In this document: piece after piece, positions 1-6,983 of the stretch
Layout: each line of letters starts with the position of its first letter
How positions within the stretch are numbered: position 1 is the first letter of the stretch
Source: Jiangella sp. DSM 45060
GTDB lineage: Bacteria; Actinomycetota; Actinomycetes; Jiangellales; Jiangellaceae
Length of the DNA: 64,000 nucleotides
Direction: 5' to 3'
Assembly (NCBI RefSeq): GCF_900105175.1
Contig: NZ_LT629771.1
Span: 6,592,622 to 6,656,621 of the forward strand
Made by a program: the position numbers and the translations under genes
Notes under the pieces: generated by a model
What the model saw: only the letters and a program-made list of their open reading frames with translations
Databases searched by the model: none
Told to the model about the DNA's origin: nothing

Positions 1-69
1 TGGAGCGCCGGGGTGCTGCTGCTGGCGTGCGAGCAGGTCATCGCCGGTGAGGGACAGCCGGACGGCTGA
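1..69 (+). CDS. C-terminal end of an unidentified protein (partial)
   Basis: The window opens inside a reading frame that runs 22 codons (ending ...VIAGEGQPDG) to a TGA at 67-69. The body of the gene lies upstream of the window, so the family cannot be recognised. The only support is an open frame followed by non-coding GC-rich sequence (70-161) before the convergent soxR end. Confidence 0.4.
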   Translation, partial: WSAGVLLLACEQVIAGEGQPDG

Positions 70-161
70 CCGCGGGCCGCACGAGCGCCGGCCCGCGTCC
101 GCTGGACCGGGCGGCCGCTGGGCCGGGCGAGCGCCGGCCGGGCGGTCGCTGGGCTGGGCGG

Positions 162-638
162 TCAGCCGCAGCAGACCCCGTCGCGGTCCTCGATCAGCCG
201 CCGCGGTCCCGGGCCGTGCTCCCCCAGCTCGTCGTGCATGTTCGCGAGCCTGCAGTTGCGCAGCGACAGGCAGCCGCAGCCGATGCAGTCGGTGAAGTCG
301 TCGCGCAGCTGCTGCAGCCGCCGGATGCGCTCGTCGAGGTCGGCCTGCCACTGCGAGGACAGCTCCGCCCAGTCCTTCTGGTTGGGCGTGCGGCCGTCGG
401 GCAGGCAGGCCAGTGCGCGGTTGATCTCGGCGAGCGGGATGCCGACCCGCTGGGCGATGCGGATCAGCGCGACCCGTCGCAGCACCGCACGCTTGTATCG
501 TCGCTGGTTACCCGACGTGCGCCGCGACGTGATCAGGCCCTGCCGCTCGTAGAAGTGCAGCGCCGACACCGCGACGCCGCTGCGTTGTGACAGCTCGCCG
601 ACGGTCAGCTCGGACTTGTTCCACGCGACGGTGTCCAC
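162..638 (-). CDS. soxR: SoxR-type redox-sensing MerR regulator
   Basis: A 158-residue MerR-family protein. Residues about 10-75 form the winged HTH ([20 protein letters not shown]), followed by a dimerisation helix. C118-x2-C121-x-C123-x5-C129 is the SoxR [2Fe-2S] cluster motif, one residue off the E. coli numbering. The GTG at 638 was chosen because GAGGAG lies 5 nt upstream; the frame stays open to an ATG at 719, but that extension would run across the sox-box. In actinomycetes SoxR responds to redox-active compounds and activates a small set of oxidoreductase and efflux genes. It is divergent from a quinone oxidoreductase and separated from it by a matching operator. The last residues (VCCG) add two cysteines of unknown role. 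Confidence 0.93.
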   Translation of the reverse strand: MDTVAWNKSELTVGELSQRSGVAVSALHFYERQGLITSRRTSGNQRRYKRAVLRRVALIRIAQRVGIPLAEINRALACLPDGRTPNQKDWAELSSQWQADLDERIRRLQQLRDDFTDCIGCGCLSLRNCRLANMHDELGEHGPGPRRLIEDRDGVCCG

Positions 639-652
639 GGCGGCTCCTCGAT

Positions 653-683
653 TTGACCTCAACTTTGATTCAGGTTTTAGCGT
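653..683 (+). promoter_or_regulatory. SoxR operator inside a MerR-type promoter
   Basis: 657-674 reads CCTCAACTTTGATTCAGG, an imperfect 18-bp dyad close to the known sox-box CCTCAAgttaacTTGAGG. It is flanked by TTGACC (-35, 653-658) and TAGCGT (-10, 678-683) with a 19-bp spacer, the over-long spacing that MerR regulators compensate for. The promoter points to the oxidoreductase gene at 761. Confidence 0.8.
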
Positions 684-760
684 AGCGGCGACAGCATGCG
701 AAGCCAACGGGCGCCGCACCCGCCGAACCGGTGGGCGGCGCCACGACGCGGAGGACCTGG

Positions 761-1741
761 ATGCACGCGATCCGTCTGCACGAGTTCGGCCCGGCCGAGA
801 ACCTGCGCTACGAGGAGGTGCCCGATCCGGTGCCCGCGGCCGGCCAGCTGCGCGTCGCCGTCGAGGCCAGCGGCGTGCACCTGATCGACACGGCGCTGCG
901 GTCCGGTGGGGGCGGCGGCGGTCCGTTGCCGTTGCCGGCGCTGCCGTCGATCCCCGGCCGGGAAATCGCGGGCACCGTGGACTCCGTCGGCGACGGCGTC
1001 GATCCGGCGTGGGTGGGGCGGCGGGTGGTGGCGCACCTCGGTCAGGCCGGCGCCGGGTACGCGCGGCTGGCGGTCGTGGCGGCCGAGTCGGCGCACGTGC
1101 TGCCGGACGGGCTTGGCGCCGACGCGGCGGTGGCGATGATCGGGACCGGGCGGACGACGGTCGGCGTGCTGGATCGGGCCGCTCTGACCGGTGACGACGT
1201 GGTCCTGGTGACGGCCGCGGCGGGTGGGGTGGGCAGTCTCCTCGTCCAGGCGGGGCGGGCCGCCGGCGCCGTCGTCGTCGGGTTGGCCGGGGGTTCGGCG
1301 AAGGTGCGGCAGGTGCGCGCGCTCGGCGCCACGCACGCCGTCGACTACACCGACCCGGCCTGGCCGGAGCACGTCCGCGCCGCCCTCGGCCCGCTCGCCC
1401 CGACCCTCCTCCTCGACGGCGTCGGCGGCCCGCTCGGCCGTGCGGGCATGGACCTCCTCGGCGTCGGCGGACGGCTCGTCATGTTCGGGTGGTCGTCCGG
1501 CGAGCTGCTCCCGTTCGCCTCCTCCGACCTCGTCGAACGCGCCCTGACTGCGTCGTGGCCGATCAGCCGGCACCAGGTCGGGCGGCCCGGGTTCCTGCGC
1601 GGACTGGAGACACGAGCGCTCGCCGAGGCAGCGGCCGGCCAGCTGGTCCCGCTGGTGCACCGGTTCCCGCTCGAACGCGCCGCTGACGCCCACTCCGCCC
1701 TCGAGTCCCGCCGGACCACCGGCAAGGTCGTCCTCGTCTGA
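761..1741 (+). CDS. NADPH:quinone oxidoreductase-like zinc-type dehydrogenase
   Basis: A 326-residue medium-chain dehydrogenase/reductase of the zeta-crystallin type. An N-terminal GroES-like domain ([21 protein letters not shown], about 1-120) is followed by a Rossmann domain with [12 protein letters not shown] near residue 145 for NADPH. No structural-zinc cysteine cluster is visible, which fits the quinone reductase branch. The ATG at 761 has GGAGG 6 nt upstream; an earlier in-frame ATG at 731 lacks one. It is divergent from soxR and lies directly downstream of the sox-box promoter, so it is the likely SoxR target, detoxifying quinones or redox-cycling metabolites. A homologous quinone reductase is a known SoxR target in Streptomyces. 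Confidence 0.88.
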   Translation: MHAIRLHEFGPAENLRYEEVPDPVPAAGQLRVAVEASGVHLIDTALRSGGGGGGPLPLPALPSIPGREIAGTVDSVGDGVDPAWVGRRVVAHLGQAGAGYARLAVVAAESAHVLPDGLGADAAVAMIGTGRTTVGVLDRAALTGDDVVLVTAAAGGVGSLLVQAGRAAGAVVVGLAGGSAKVRQVRALGATHAVDYTDPAWPEHVRAALGPLAPTLLLDGVGGPLGRAGMDLLGVGGRLVMFGWSSGELLPFASSDLVERALTASWPISRHQVGRPGFLRGLETRALAEAAAGQLVPLVHRFPLERAADAHSALESRRTTGKVVLV

Positions 1742-1783
1742 CGGCGCCGTCGTACTCGGGACGCCGTGCCGCGGGAGCTGCGC

Positions 1784-3049
1784 CTACCCGGCGCAGAGCA
1801 GCCCGGGGAAGCCGACCTCGTCGCCGAGCCATTCCTCGCCGTCGCCGTTGCCGGTCTCGGTGGTCTCGCGCTGGTGCGCCCGGCAGGCGCGCAGCCGCAG
1901 CGTGTCGATCACCTGCTCGGCGTCGGAGAGGTCGCTGGCGGCGATGGTCGCGCCGACCTCGTTGCGATACACCGTCGGCAACGCGTCGAGCGGCAGACCG
2001 CCGGGCACCGCGTACAGCTCAGACAGGTGCACGGGACCGAGTTCGTGCCGGACGCCCTGGTAGATCGCCACCTGACCGTTGCTGACGCCGACGTAGTACT
2101 GGTCGCGGACCCAGCCGTTGGCGAACGTCAAGCCGGCCCAGCCGAGCGCCATCACCGCCGCTACCGCGATCGCCGGCCGCAGCCAGCGCCGCCGCCGGCG
2201 CCGTCGGGCACGGGGCGCGTAGCGCATGGTCTCGGCGTCCTGTTGCGGCTCCGACGGCTGGTCGCCGTCGAGGCTCTCGGCGGCCGATCCGACGACGTAC
2301 GACTCAGAGGCGGCGTCCGCGCCGGCGGCGTCGGCCTCGACGATCTCGCCGACGACCGCGGTGACGTTGTCGGGCGCGCCGGCGTCGAGGGCCATCGCGA
2401 TGAGCTGGCCGGCCGCGTCGTCGACGGTGTGCGCGCGGGCCAGCGCCGCCTCGATCTCCTGGTCGGTGACGACGTCGGACAGGCCGTCACTGCAGATCAG
2501 GAGCCGATCGCCGGCCTGCACGTCGATGATCGAGTAGTCCGGGCGGATCGGCGACTGCCCCTGCAGCACCTTCGTCACGACGGAGCGCGCGGGATGCTCG
2601 CGGGCGTCCTCAGGCGTGATGCGGCCGTCGTCGACCAGCGACTGGACGAACGTGTGGTCGCGGGTGATCTGCGTCAGCGACCCGTCGCGCAGCAGGTACG
2701 CGCGGGAGTCGCCGATGTGCCCGAGCGCCAGCTGCACGCCGTTCCACAGCAGCGCCGTCGACGTGGTGCCCATGCCGGCGCGGGACGGATCGGCGCGCGC
2801 CATGTCGTCGATGCGGCCGTTCGCGGCGCTGACGGCGGCCGACAGGACGTCGATCGGGTCTCCGTCGGGCAGGTGGTCGGCGTTGACGAGTTCGTCGATG
2901 GCCGCCCGGCTGGCGACCTCACCCGCTGCGTGGCCGCCCATGCCGTCGGCGACGGCCAGGAGGTACGGGCCGGCGTAGCCGGAATCCTCGTTGCCCTCCC
3001 GGACCAGGCCGACGTCGGAACGCGCGGCGTAGCGCAGCGTCAGCGGCAT
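1784..3049 (-). CDS. PstP-like membrane PP2C Ser/Thr protein phosphatase
   Basis: A 421-residue protein with the domain order of actinobacterial PstP. Residues 1-237 are a PP2C phosphatase with metal-binding aspartates D22 (GNEDS), D35 (ADGMGG), D188 (SDGLSD) and D227 (APDN). An acidic linker and a basic stretch (about 280-290) precede one membrane helix (about 292-311), followed by an outside domain of about 105 residues with the PstP-like YYVGVSNGQVAIYQGV. It would dephosphorylate PknA/PknB-type kinases and their substrates. Canonical pstP sits beside FHA, rodA, pbpA and pknAB genes; none is here, so this may be a second paralogue or a rearranged locus. Confidence 0.9.
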   Translation of the reverse strand: MPLTLRYAARSDVGLVREGNEDSGYAGPYLLAVADGMGGHAAGEVASRAAIDELVNADHLPDGDPIDVLSAAVSAANGRIDDMARADPSRAGMGTTSTALLWNGVQLALGHIGDSRAYLLRDGSLTQITRDHTFVQSLVDDGRITPEDAREHPARSVVTKVLQGQSPIRPDYSIIDVQAGDRLLICSDGLSDVVTDQEIEAALARAHTVDDAAGQLIAMALDAGAPDNVTAVVGEIVEADAAGADAASESYVVGSAAESLDGDQPSEPQQDAETMRYAPRARRRRRRRWLRPAIAVAAVMALGWAGLTFANGWVRDQYYVGVSNGQVAIYQGVRHELGPVHLSELYAVPGGLPLDALPTVYRNEVGATIAASDLSDAEQVIDTLRLRACRAHQRETTETGNGDGEEWLGDEVGFPGLLCAG

Positions 3050-3189
3050 CGATTCCCTACTCCCGCACCCATTGAGGCGCCGGGGGCCCGGAGAGCGCCC
3101 ACACGCCGCCTCCCCCCAGAGACTTGTCGATCACAGCGGATCGTAGCCGCCCCCGGTTCCTGACTGTGGAGACGCCACGCGGACGGGCC

Positions 3190-3227
3190 TTGTCCACAGC
3201 CCACTCCGATCTGCCGACTTGTCCACA
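3190..3227 (+). promoter_or_regulatory. Two perfect DnaA boxes
   Basis: TTGTCCACA occurs exactly at 3190-3198 and again at 3219-3227, same orientation, 29 bp apart. A weaker reverse match (TGTGGAGAC) lies at 3165-3173. TTGTCCACA is the strong DnaA box of high-G+C actinobacteria. They lie in the divergent gap between the PP2C gene and the secreted-protein gene, so transcriptional control by DnaA or a DnaA-titrating locus is possible. No oriC gene neighbourhood is visible. Confidence 0.65.
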
Positions 3228-3345
3228 ATTCCGGGTTCGGCGGGAGCGGGCGGGTGCCGGTTCGGCGAACGATGAAGGGGTCCGGCCGCGAATGGTCGGA
3301 CCGAGGTGCCAAGCCTCGTCGGTTTCGTCGGAGAGGACGCTATTC

Positions 3346-4095
3346 ATGCAGCTCATCAAGAGTGCCGCCGTGTGCGGCGCGACGGTCGCGGCGTTGGTCG
3401 CGGGAGCGTCGGTCGCCGCTCCCGCGTGGGGCACGGTTCGGCCGGCGGAGAGTCCGCCGTCCGTCGAGGCGTTGGCCGGCCAACCGCCGGCGCGCGTGGT
3501 GACGGAGCCCGGGTCGGCTCGCGCCGCACCGAGACCCACGGCAGTGGTGACGGATGCGGCGGCGGGCGCGGTGGCGGATGCGGAGCCGGGCGCGGCGCCG
3601 GCCGCAGGCACGCCGACGACGACCTCCGTGCCGGGCTGGACGGTCGACTGCAGACCCATGCCGCCGCCCCGGCATCGCCAGCTGCTCGACGGATTCGCGC
3701 TCGGCTGGATGCCGCCGGGCATCGGCCCACTCGTCAGCGACTTCGCGTACGAGTGGGACGACGTCGGCTTCCGGTCGCGGGTCTGGGAGTCCGGCCCGTA
3801 CCCCGACGACTCCTACCGGGTCGACCTCCAGGTCACGGTCATGCGCAGCCCGACGTTCACCGATGCGGCGGCGCTGCGGGGTTTCCTGGTCGAGTACCTC
3901 GAGCGCGATCCCGCCGGCTGGGCCACCGACCCGTTCGCCCACCCCGACGGCCCCGGCTTCACCGACGTCGGTGAGCTCTTCTGGCTCGCCTCCCCCGGCG
4001 TCGCGGTCCGCGTCTTCGGCTGCGGTGAACAGGTCGACTTCCGCGATCTCACCCGGACCGCCTGTGCCGTACGGCAGGTGCTGCCGATGCGCTGA
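3346..4095 (+). CDS. Secreted protein of unknown function
   Basis: A 249-residue protein beginning MQLIKSAAVCGATVAALVAG, a signal peptide with probable cleavage near residues 25-30. An Ala/Pro/Thr-rich linker (about 30-100) leads to a globular domain with DCRPMPPPRHRQLLDGF, FRSRVWESG and two late cysteines (FGCGEQ and TACAVRQ). I do not recognise the family. The start at 3346 is preferred over an upstream frame extension because GAGAGGA lies about 8 nt before it and it gives a clean signal peptide. The DnaA-box pair lies 120-155 bp upstream. Confidence 0.8.
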   Translation: MQLIKSAAVCGATVAALVAGASVAAPAWGTVRPAESPPSVEALAGQPPARVVTEPGSARAAPRPTAVVTDAAAGAVADAEPGAAPAAGTPTTTSVPGWTVDCRPMPPPRHRQLLDGFALGWMPPGIGPLVSDFAYEWDDVGFRSRVWESGPYPDDSYRVDLQVTVMRSPTFTDAAALRGFLVEYLERDPAGWATDPFAHPDGPGFTDVGELFWLASPGVAVRVFGCGEQVDFRDLTRTACAVRQVLPMR

Positions 4096-4178
4096 TGCCT
4101 TTAGGCCGCCCGACTGGACGCGTTGGCAAGGGAGGACGAGATGACGAAGACCTGACGACAATCTGGACGCGCGCTGCC

Positions 4179-4373
4179 TGGTCCAGCACCGGCACGAGTA
4201 GCGACGGCCGCAGCGTCTGGTCGAGCGCCGGCACCGGTAGCGACGGCCGCGGCGTCTGGTCGAGGGCCGGCACCGGTAGCGCCGGCACCGATGTCTGGTC
4301 GAGCGCCGGCGCCGGTAGCGACCGCCGTGACGTCTAGTCGACTGCCGGAGCCGGTAGCGACCGGACGTCCGGT
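4179..4373. repeat. Five tandem 39-bp repeats
   Basis: Units start at 4179, 4218, 4257, 4296 and 4335, each exactly 39 bp, beginning TGGTCGAGCGCCGG or a close variant. The period equals 13 codons, and one forward frame from 4095 reads WSS(A/T)GTGSDGRxV repeats, but there is no ribosome binding site and the frame stops in unit five. I read it as a non-coding minisatellite; a small repeat peptide cannot be excluded. Confidence 0.8.
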
Positions 4374-4601
4374 GGTGCGGGTGGCTGACCGGACTCCACC
4401 CGCCGGCCGCCGCGCGTGCACCGGACCCAGGCCAGGCTGTGGCGCGCCGAACAGGGCTCGCCAGACCTGGGGCCGGCCGTGTCGCGCGGGCTTGCGGCAC
4501 CGGTGGACTGCGCCGGGCTCGCCACCGTGCCGGGCAGCCGCCGCGCCGGGCCGCGGGTGCCGTCCCGGTCGCCGGAGGTGGGCCGTGTGGCGGCCGTGCC
4601 T

Positions 4602-4922
4602 CGCGGTGGCTGCGCCGGGGGTGGTGGCCGCGCCTGCCGGGTTGGGCTCGCCGGAGGTGGGCCGTGCGGTGGCCTTGCCTCGCGGTGACTGCGCCGGGGT
4701 GGTGGCCGCGCCCGCCGGGTCGTCCCCGTCGGGCGTCGGCGGGGCGGTGGCCGCGCTCCGCGGTGACCGCGCCGGGGGTGGTGGCCGCGCCTGCCGGGTT
4801 GGGCTCGCCGGAGGTGGGCCGTGCGGTGGCCTTGCCTCGCGGTGACTGCGCCGGGGTGGTGGCCGCGCCCGCCGGGTCGTCCCCGTCGGGCGTCGGCGGG
4901 GCGGTGGCCGCGCTCCGCGGTG
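4602..4922. repeat. Higher-order tandem repeat (alternating 79/78-bp units, 157-bp period)
   Basis: CGCGGTG marks unit starts at 4602, 4681, 4759, 4838 and 4916, so spacings are 79, 78, 79, 78. Units alternate between two related types. 4612-4765 and 4769-4922 are identical over 154 bp. The 157-bp period is not a multiple of three, so the block is not under reading-frame constraint. No gene is recognised between 4096 and 4944. Confidence 0.88.
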
Positions 4923-4944
4923 CTACGTCGGCGCAGCGGCGTGG

Positions 4945-5904
4945 TCAGCCGGCGGCGTCGCGGGTGTGGCGGGTCGGTTCGGGAGCCGGGCGGGCGATCG
5001 CTCGATGCTGCGACGGCGTCAGCCCGCGGCGTCGTTTGAACGCGGCGCTGAGCGCGAACGCGCTCCCGTACCCGACCTGCCGGGCGATGCTCTCGACCGT
5101 CGCGTCGGTCTCGCGCAGCAGGTCGGCGGCGATCGACAGGCGCCAGCCGGCGAGGTAGCTCATCGGTGGCTCACCCACGCGGGCGACGAAGTCGCGGGCC
5201 AGCAGCGCCCGGGACACGCCGGTCGCGGCGGCGAGCGAGCCGACCGTCCACCCGCGCCCGGGATCGTCGTGGAGGAGGCGGAGCGCCTGGCTGACCGGCG
5301 AGTCGTCCAGCCGCGAGTACCAGTGCGGCGCCGACGCCTGCGGCCGGTCGAACCAGCCGCGCAGCGTCGAGACCAGCATGAGGTCGAGTAGCCGGTCGAG
5401 CACGACCTGCTGGCCCGGCCGGTCCGCGGCGATCTCGTCGGCGACGAGATCGAGCATCGGGCACGCGCAGTCGTCCTCGGCGATCACCAGCACCCGTGGC
5501 AGCGCGTCGAGCAGCCGTTCGCTGATGCCGGCGGCGCCGTCGTACGTCCCTGTCAGCACGACGGTCTCGCCGGCGACGCCCGGGTCGCAGGTCCGCCCCA
5601 CGGCGCCGGCTTGCGCACTCCTGGCGCAGTAGTCGGCCAGCGCGATGGCGTCGTCGGGGCGGGCGTCGGGATCGGCGGCGACGGTGAACGGCTCGGGCCC
5701 GCGGACGACGGCGATGTCGCCAGTGCCGACTCGAACCGGATTGCCGTCGAGCGGGTGCAGCCAGGCGGTCCCGTCGAGGACGGCGACCAGCGTCAGCTCG
5801 GCGCCCGTCGCGAACCGCACCGACCAGCGCGAGTCGAGCACCGTTCGCCCGATCAGCGCGCCGCTCGCCCGCACGCCGTCGAGCAGGTCGGTCAATGGAT
5901 CCAC
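4945..5904 (-). CDS. AraC-family transcriptional regulator with cupin domain
   Basis: A 319-residue regulator. The N-terminal cupin-type sensor (about 1-170, DPLTDLLDGVRASGALIGRT) carries a cysteine pair (DDCACPMLDLVADE) that may bind a metal. The C-terminal AraC HTH pair spans about 205-310 (GWTVGSLAAATGVSRALLARDF and SIARQVGYGSAFALSAAFKR). GTG at 5904 is chosen because homologues begin at DPLTDLLDGV, although the GGAGG is only one base away; the frame stays open to 5961. It is divergent from an NmrA-type gene, a common pairing. A dyad ATGAAT-N15-ATTCAT at 5928-5954 lies in the shared promoter gap and is a candidate operator. Confidence 0.9.
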   Translation of the reverse strand: MDPLTDLLDGVRASGALIGRTVLDSRWSVRFATGAELTLVAVLDGTAWLHPLDGNPVRVGTGDIAVVRGPEPFTVAADPDARPDDAIALADYCARSAQAGAVGRTCDPGVAGETVVLTGTYDGAAGISERLLDALPRVLVIAEDDCACPMLDLVADEIAADRPGQQVVLDRLLDLMLVSTLRGWFDRPQASAPHWYSRLDDSPVSQALRLLHDDPGRGWTVGSLAAATGVSRALLARDFVARVGEPPMSYLAGWRLSIAADLLRETDATVESIARQVGYGSAFALSAAFKRRRGLTPSQHRAIARPAPEPTRHTRDAAG

Positions 5905-5984
5905 CCCTCCACCGTAGACGACGTCGCATGAATCAGAGTGTCTGGACCATTCATCGTCCACCGGTGGCGAGGTTGGCTGGCGGC

Positions 5985-6818
5985 ATGACGATTCTCCTCA
6001 CCGGCGCCACCGGCAAGGTCGGCCGCCGGGTCGCCGCCCGCCTCGACGACCTCCGGGTGCCGTTCCGCCCGGCCAGCCGCACCAGCGCGACGCCGTTCGA
6101 CTGGACCGACGAGACCAGCTGGCCGGCCGCGCTCGACGGGGTGCGGTCGGCGTTCGTGGTCCCATACGACGCCGCTCCGCTGACGCGCCCGTTCGTCGAT
6201 GCCGCGATCAAGAGCGGGGTGGAGCGGATCGTGCTGCTCTCCGGTCGCGGCGTGGACGTGCCCGACTATCTGCCGCCGCACCTGATGGAGGGCAACGCGC
6301 ACATCGACGGCGAGGCGGCGCTGCGCCCGGCCGCGGTCGAGTGGACGATCCTGCGGCCGGGCTGGTTCGCCCAGAACTTCAGCGAGGGCTTCTTCCTCGA
6401 CGCGGTGCTGGCCGGCGAGCTGCGGCTGCCCGCCGGCGACGGCGCCGCGAGCTACGTCGACGCCGACGACATCGCGGCGGTCGCTGTGGCAGCTCTGACC
6501 GAGGATCGCCACGTCGGGCAGACGTACGAGCTGTCCGGCCCGCGCGCGGTCACGATGGCCGAGGCTGCCGCCGAGATCACCACGGCGTCCGGCCGCAACG
6601 TCCGATACACCCACATCGACCACGACGACCTCGTCCGCGAGCTGGTGAGCGACGGCTGGCCCGCCGCCGAAGCCGACGAGTACGTGAGCCTCATCGGACC
6701 GATCCGCCGCGGCATCGACGCCCACCTGTCCGACGGAGTGGAACGCGCACTCGGCCGCCCGCCGCGCGACTTCCGCGCCGTCGTCCAGGCGGCCGCGGCC
6801 GCCGGGGCGTGGTCCTGA
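5985..6818 (+). CDS. NmrA/TMR-type NAD(P)-binding oxidoreductase-like protein
   Basis: A 277-residue atypical short-chain dehydrogenase fold. It opens MTILLTGATGKVGRRVAARL, with the GxxGxxG dinucleotide motif, and continues with VERIVLLSGRGVDV and ILRPGWFAQNFSE, typical of NmrA-like azoreductase or sensor proteins. These either reduce small substrates or sense NAD(P) redox state. The start at 5985 places the nucleotide motif at the extreme N terminus as usual. The divergent AraC-family gene is its likely regulator. Confidence 0.87.
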   Translation: MTILLTGATGKVGRRVAARLDDLRVPFRPASRTSATPFDWTDETSWPAALDGVRSAFVVPYDAAPLTRPFVDAAIKSGVERIVLLSGRGVDVPDYLPPHLMEGNAHIDGEAALRPAAVEWTILRPGWFAQNFSEGFFLDAVLAGELRLPAGDGAASYVDADDIAAVAVAALTEDRHVGQTYELSGPRAVTMAEAAAEITTASGRNVRYTHIDHDDLVRELVSDGWPAAEADEYVSLIGPIRRGIDAHLSDGVERALGRPPRDFRAVVQAAAAAGAWS

Positions 6819-6883
6819 CGCCGGCGGGCTGACACGCGCCGGCCGGACGCGCTTGCGCGGCGACGCCGGGCCCCGGCCACGAG

Positions 6884-6918
6884 AGCGCCGACCCGTCCTG
6901 CGGGACAGGGTCGGCGCT
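6884..6918. terminator. Bidirectional hairpin terminator
   Basis: AGCGCCGACCC pairs perfectly with GGGTCGGCGCT, with a short inner stem and tiny loop. It lies between the convergent ends of the NmrA-type gene and the LPXTG gene. Confidence 0.7.
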
Positions 6919-6983
6919 CCGGAGCATCGCGCTGTGCTGATCAAGCCCGGGCGCCACTCACCCGGCGGCCAGTGCGGGACGGG

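Noticed and set aside
4095-4337. Small gene encoding WSS(A/T)GTGSDGR repeats
   Set aside because: No ribosome binding site, overlaps the end of the previous gene, and the other frames of the repeat are equally open.
4179-4373. Possible CRISPR array
   Set aside because: Units are contiguous 39-bp repeats with no unique spacers and no cas genes nearby.
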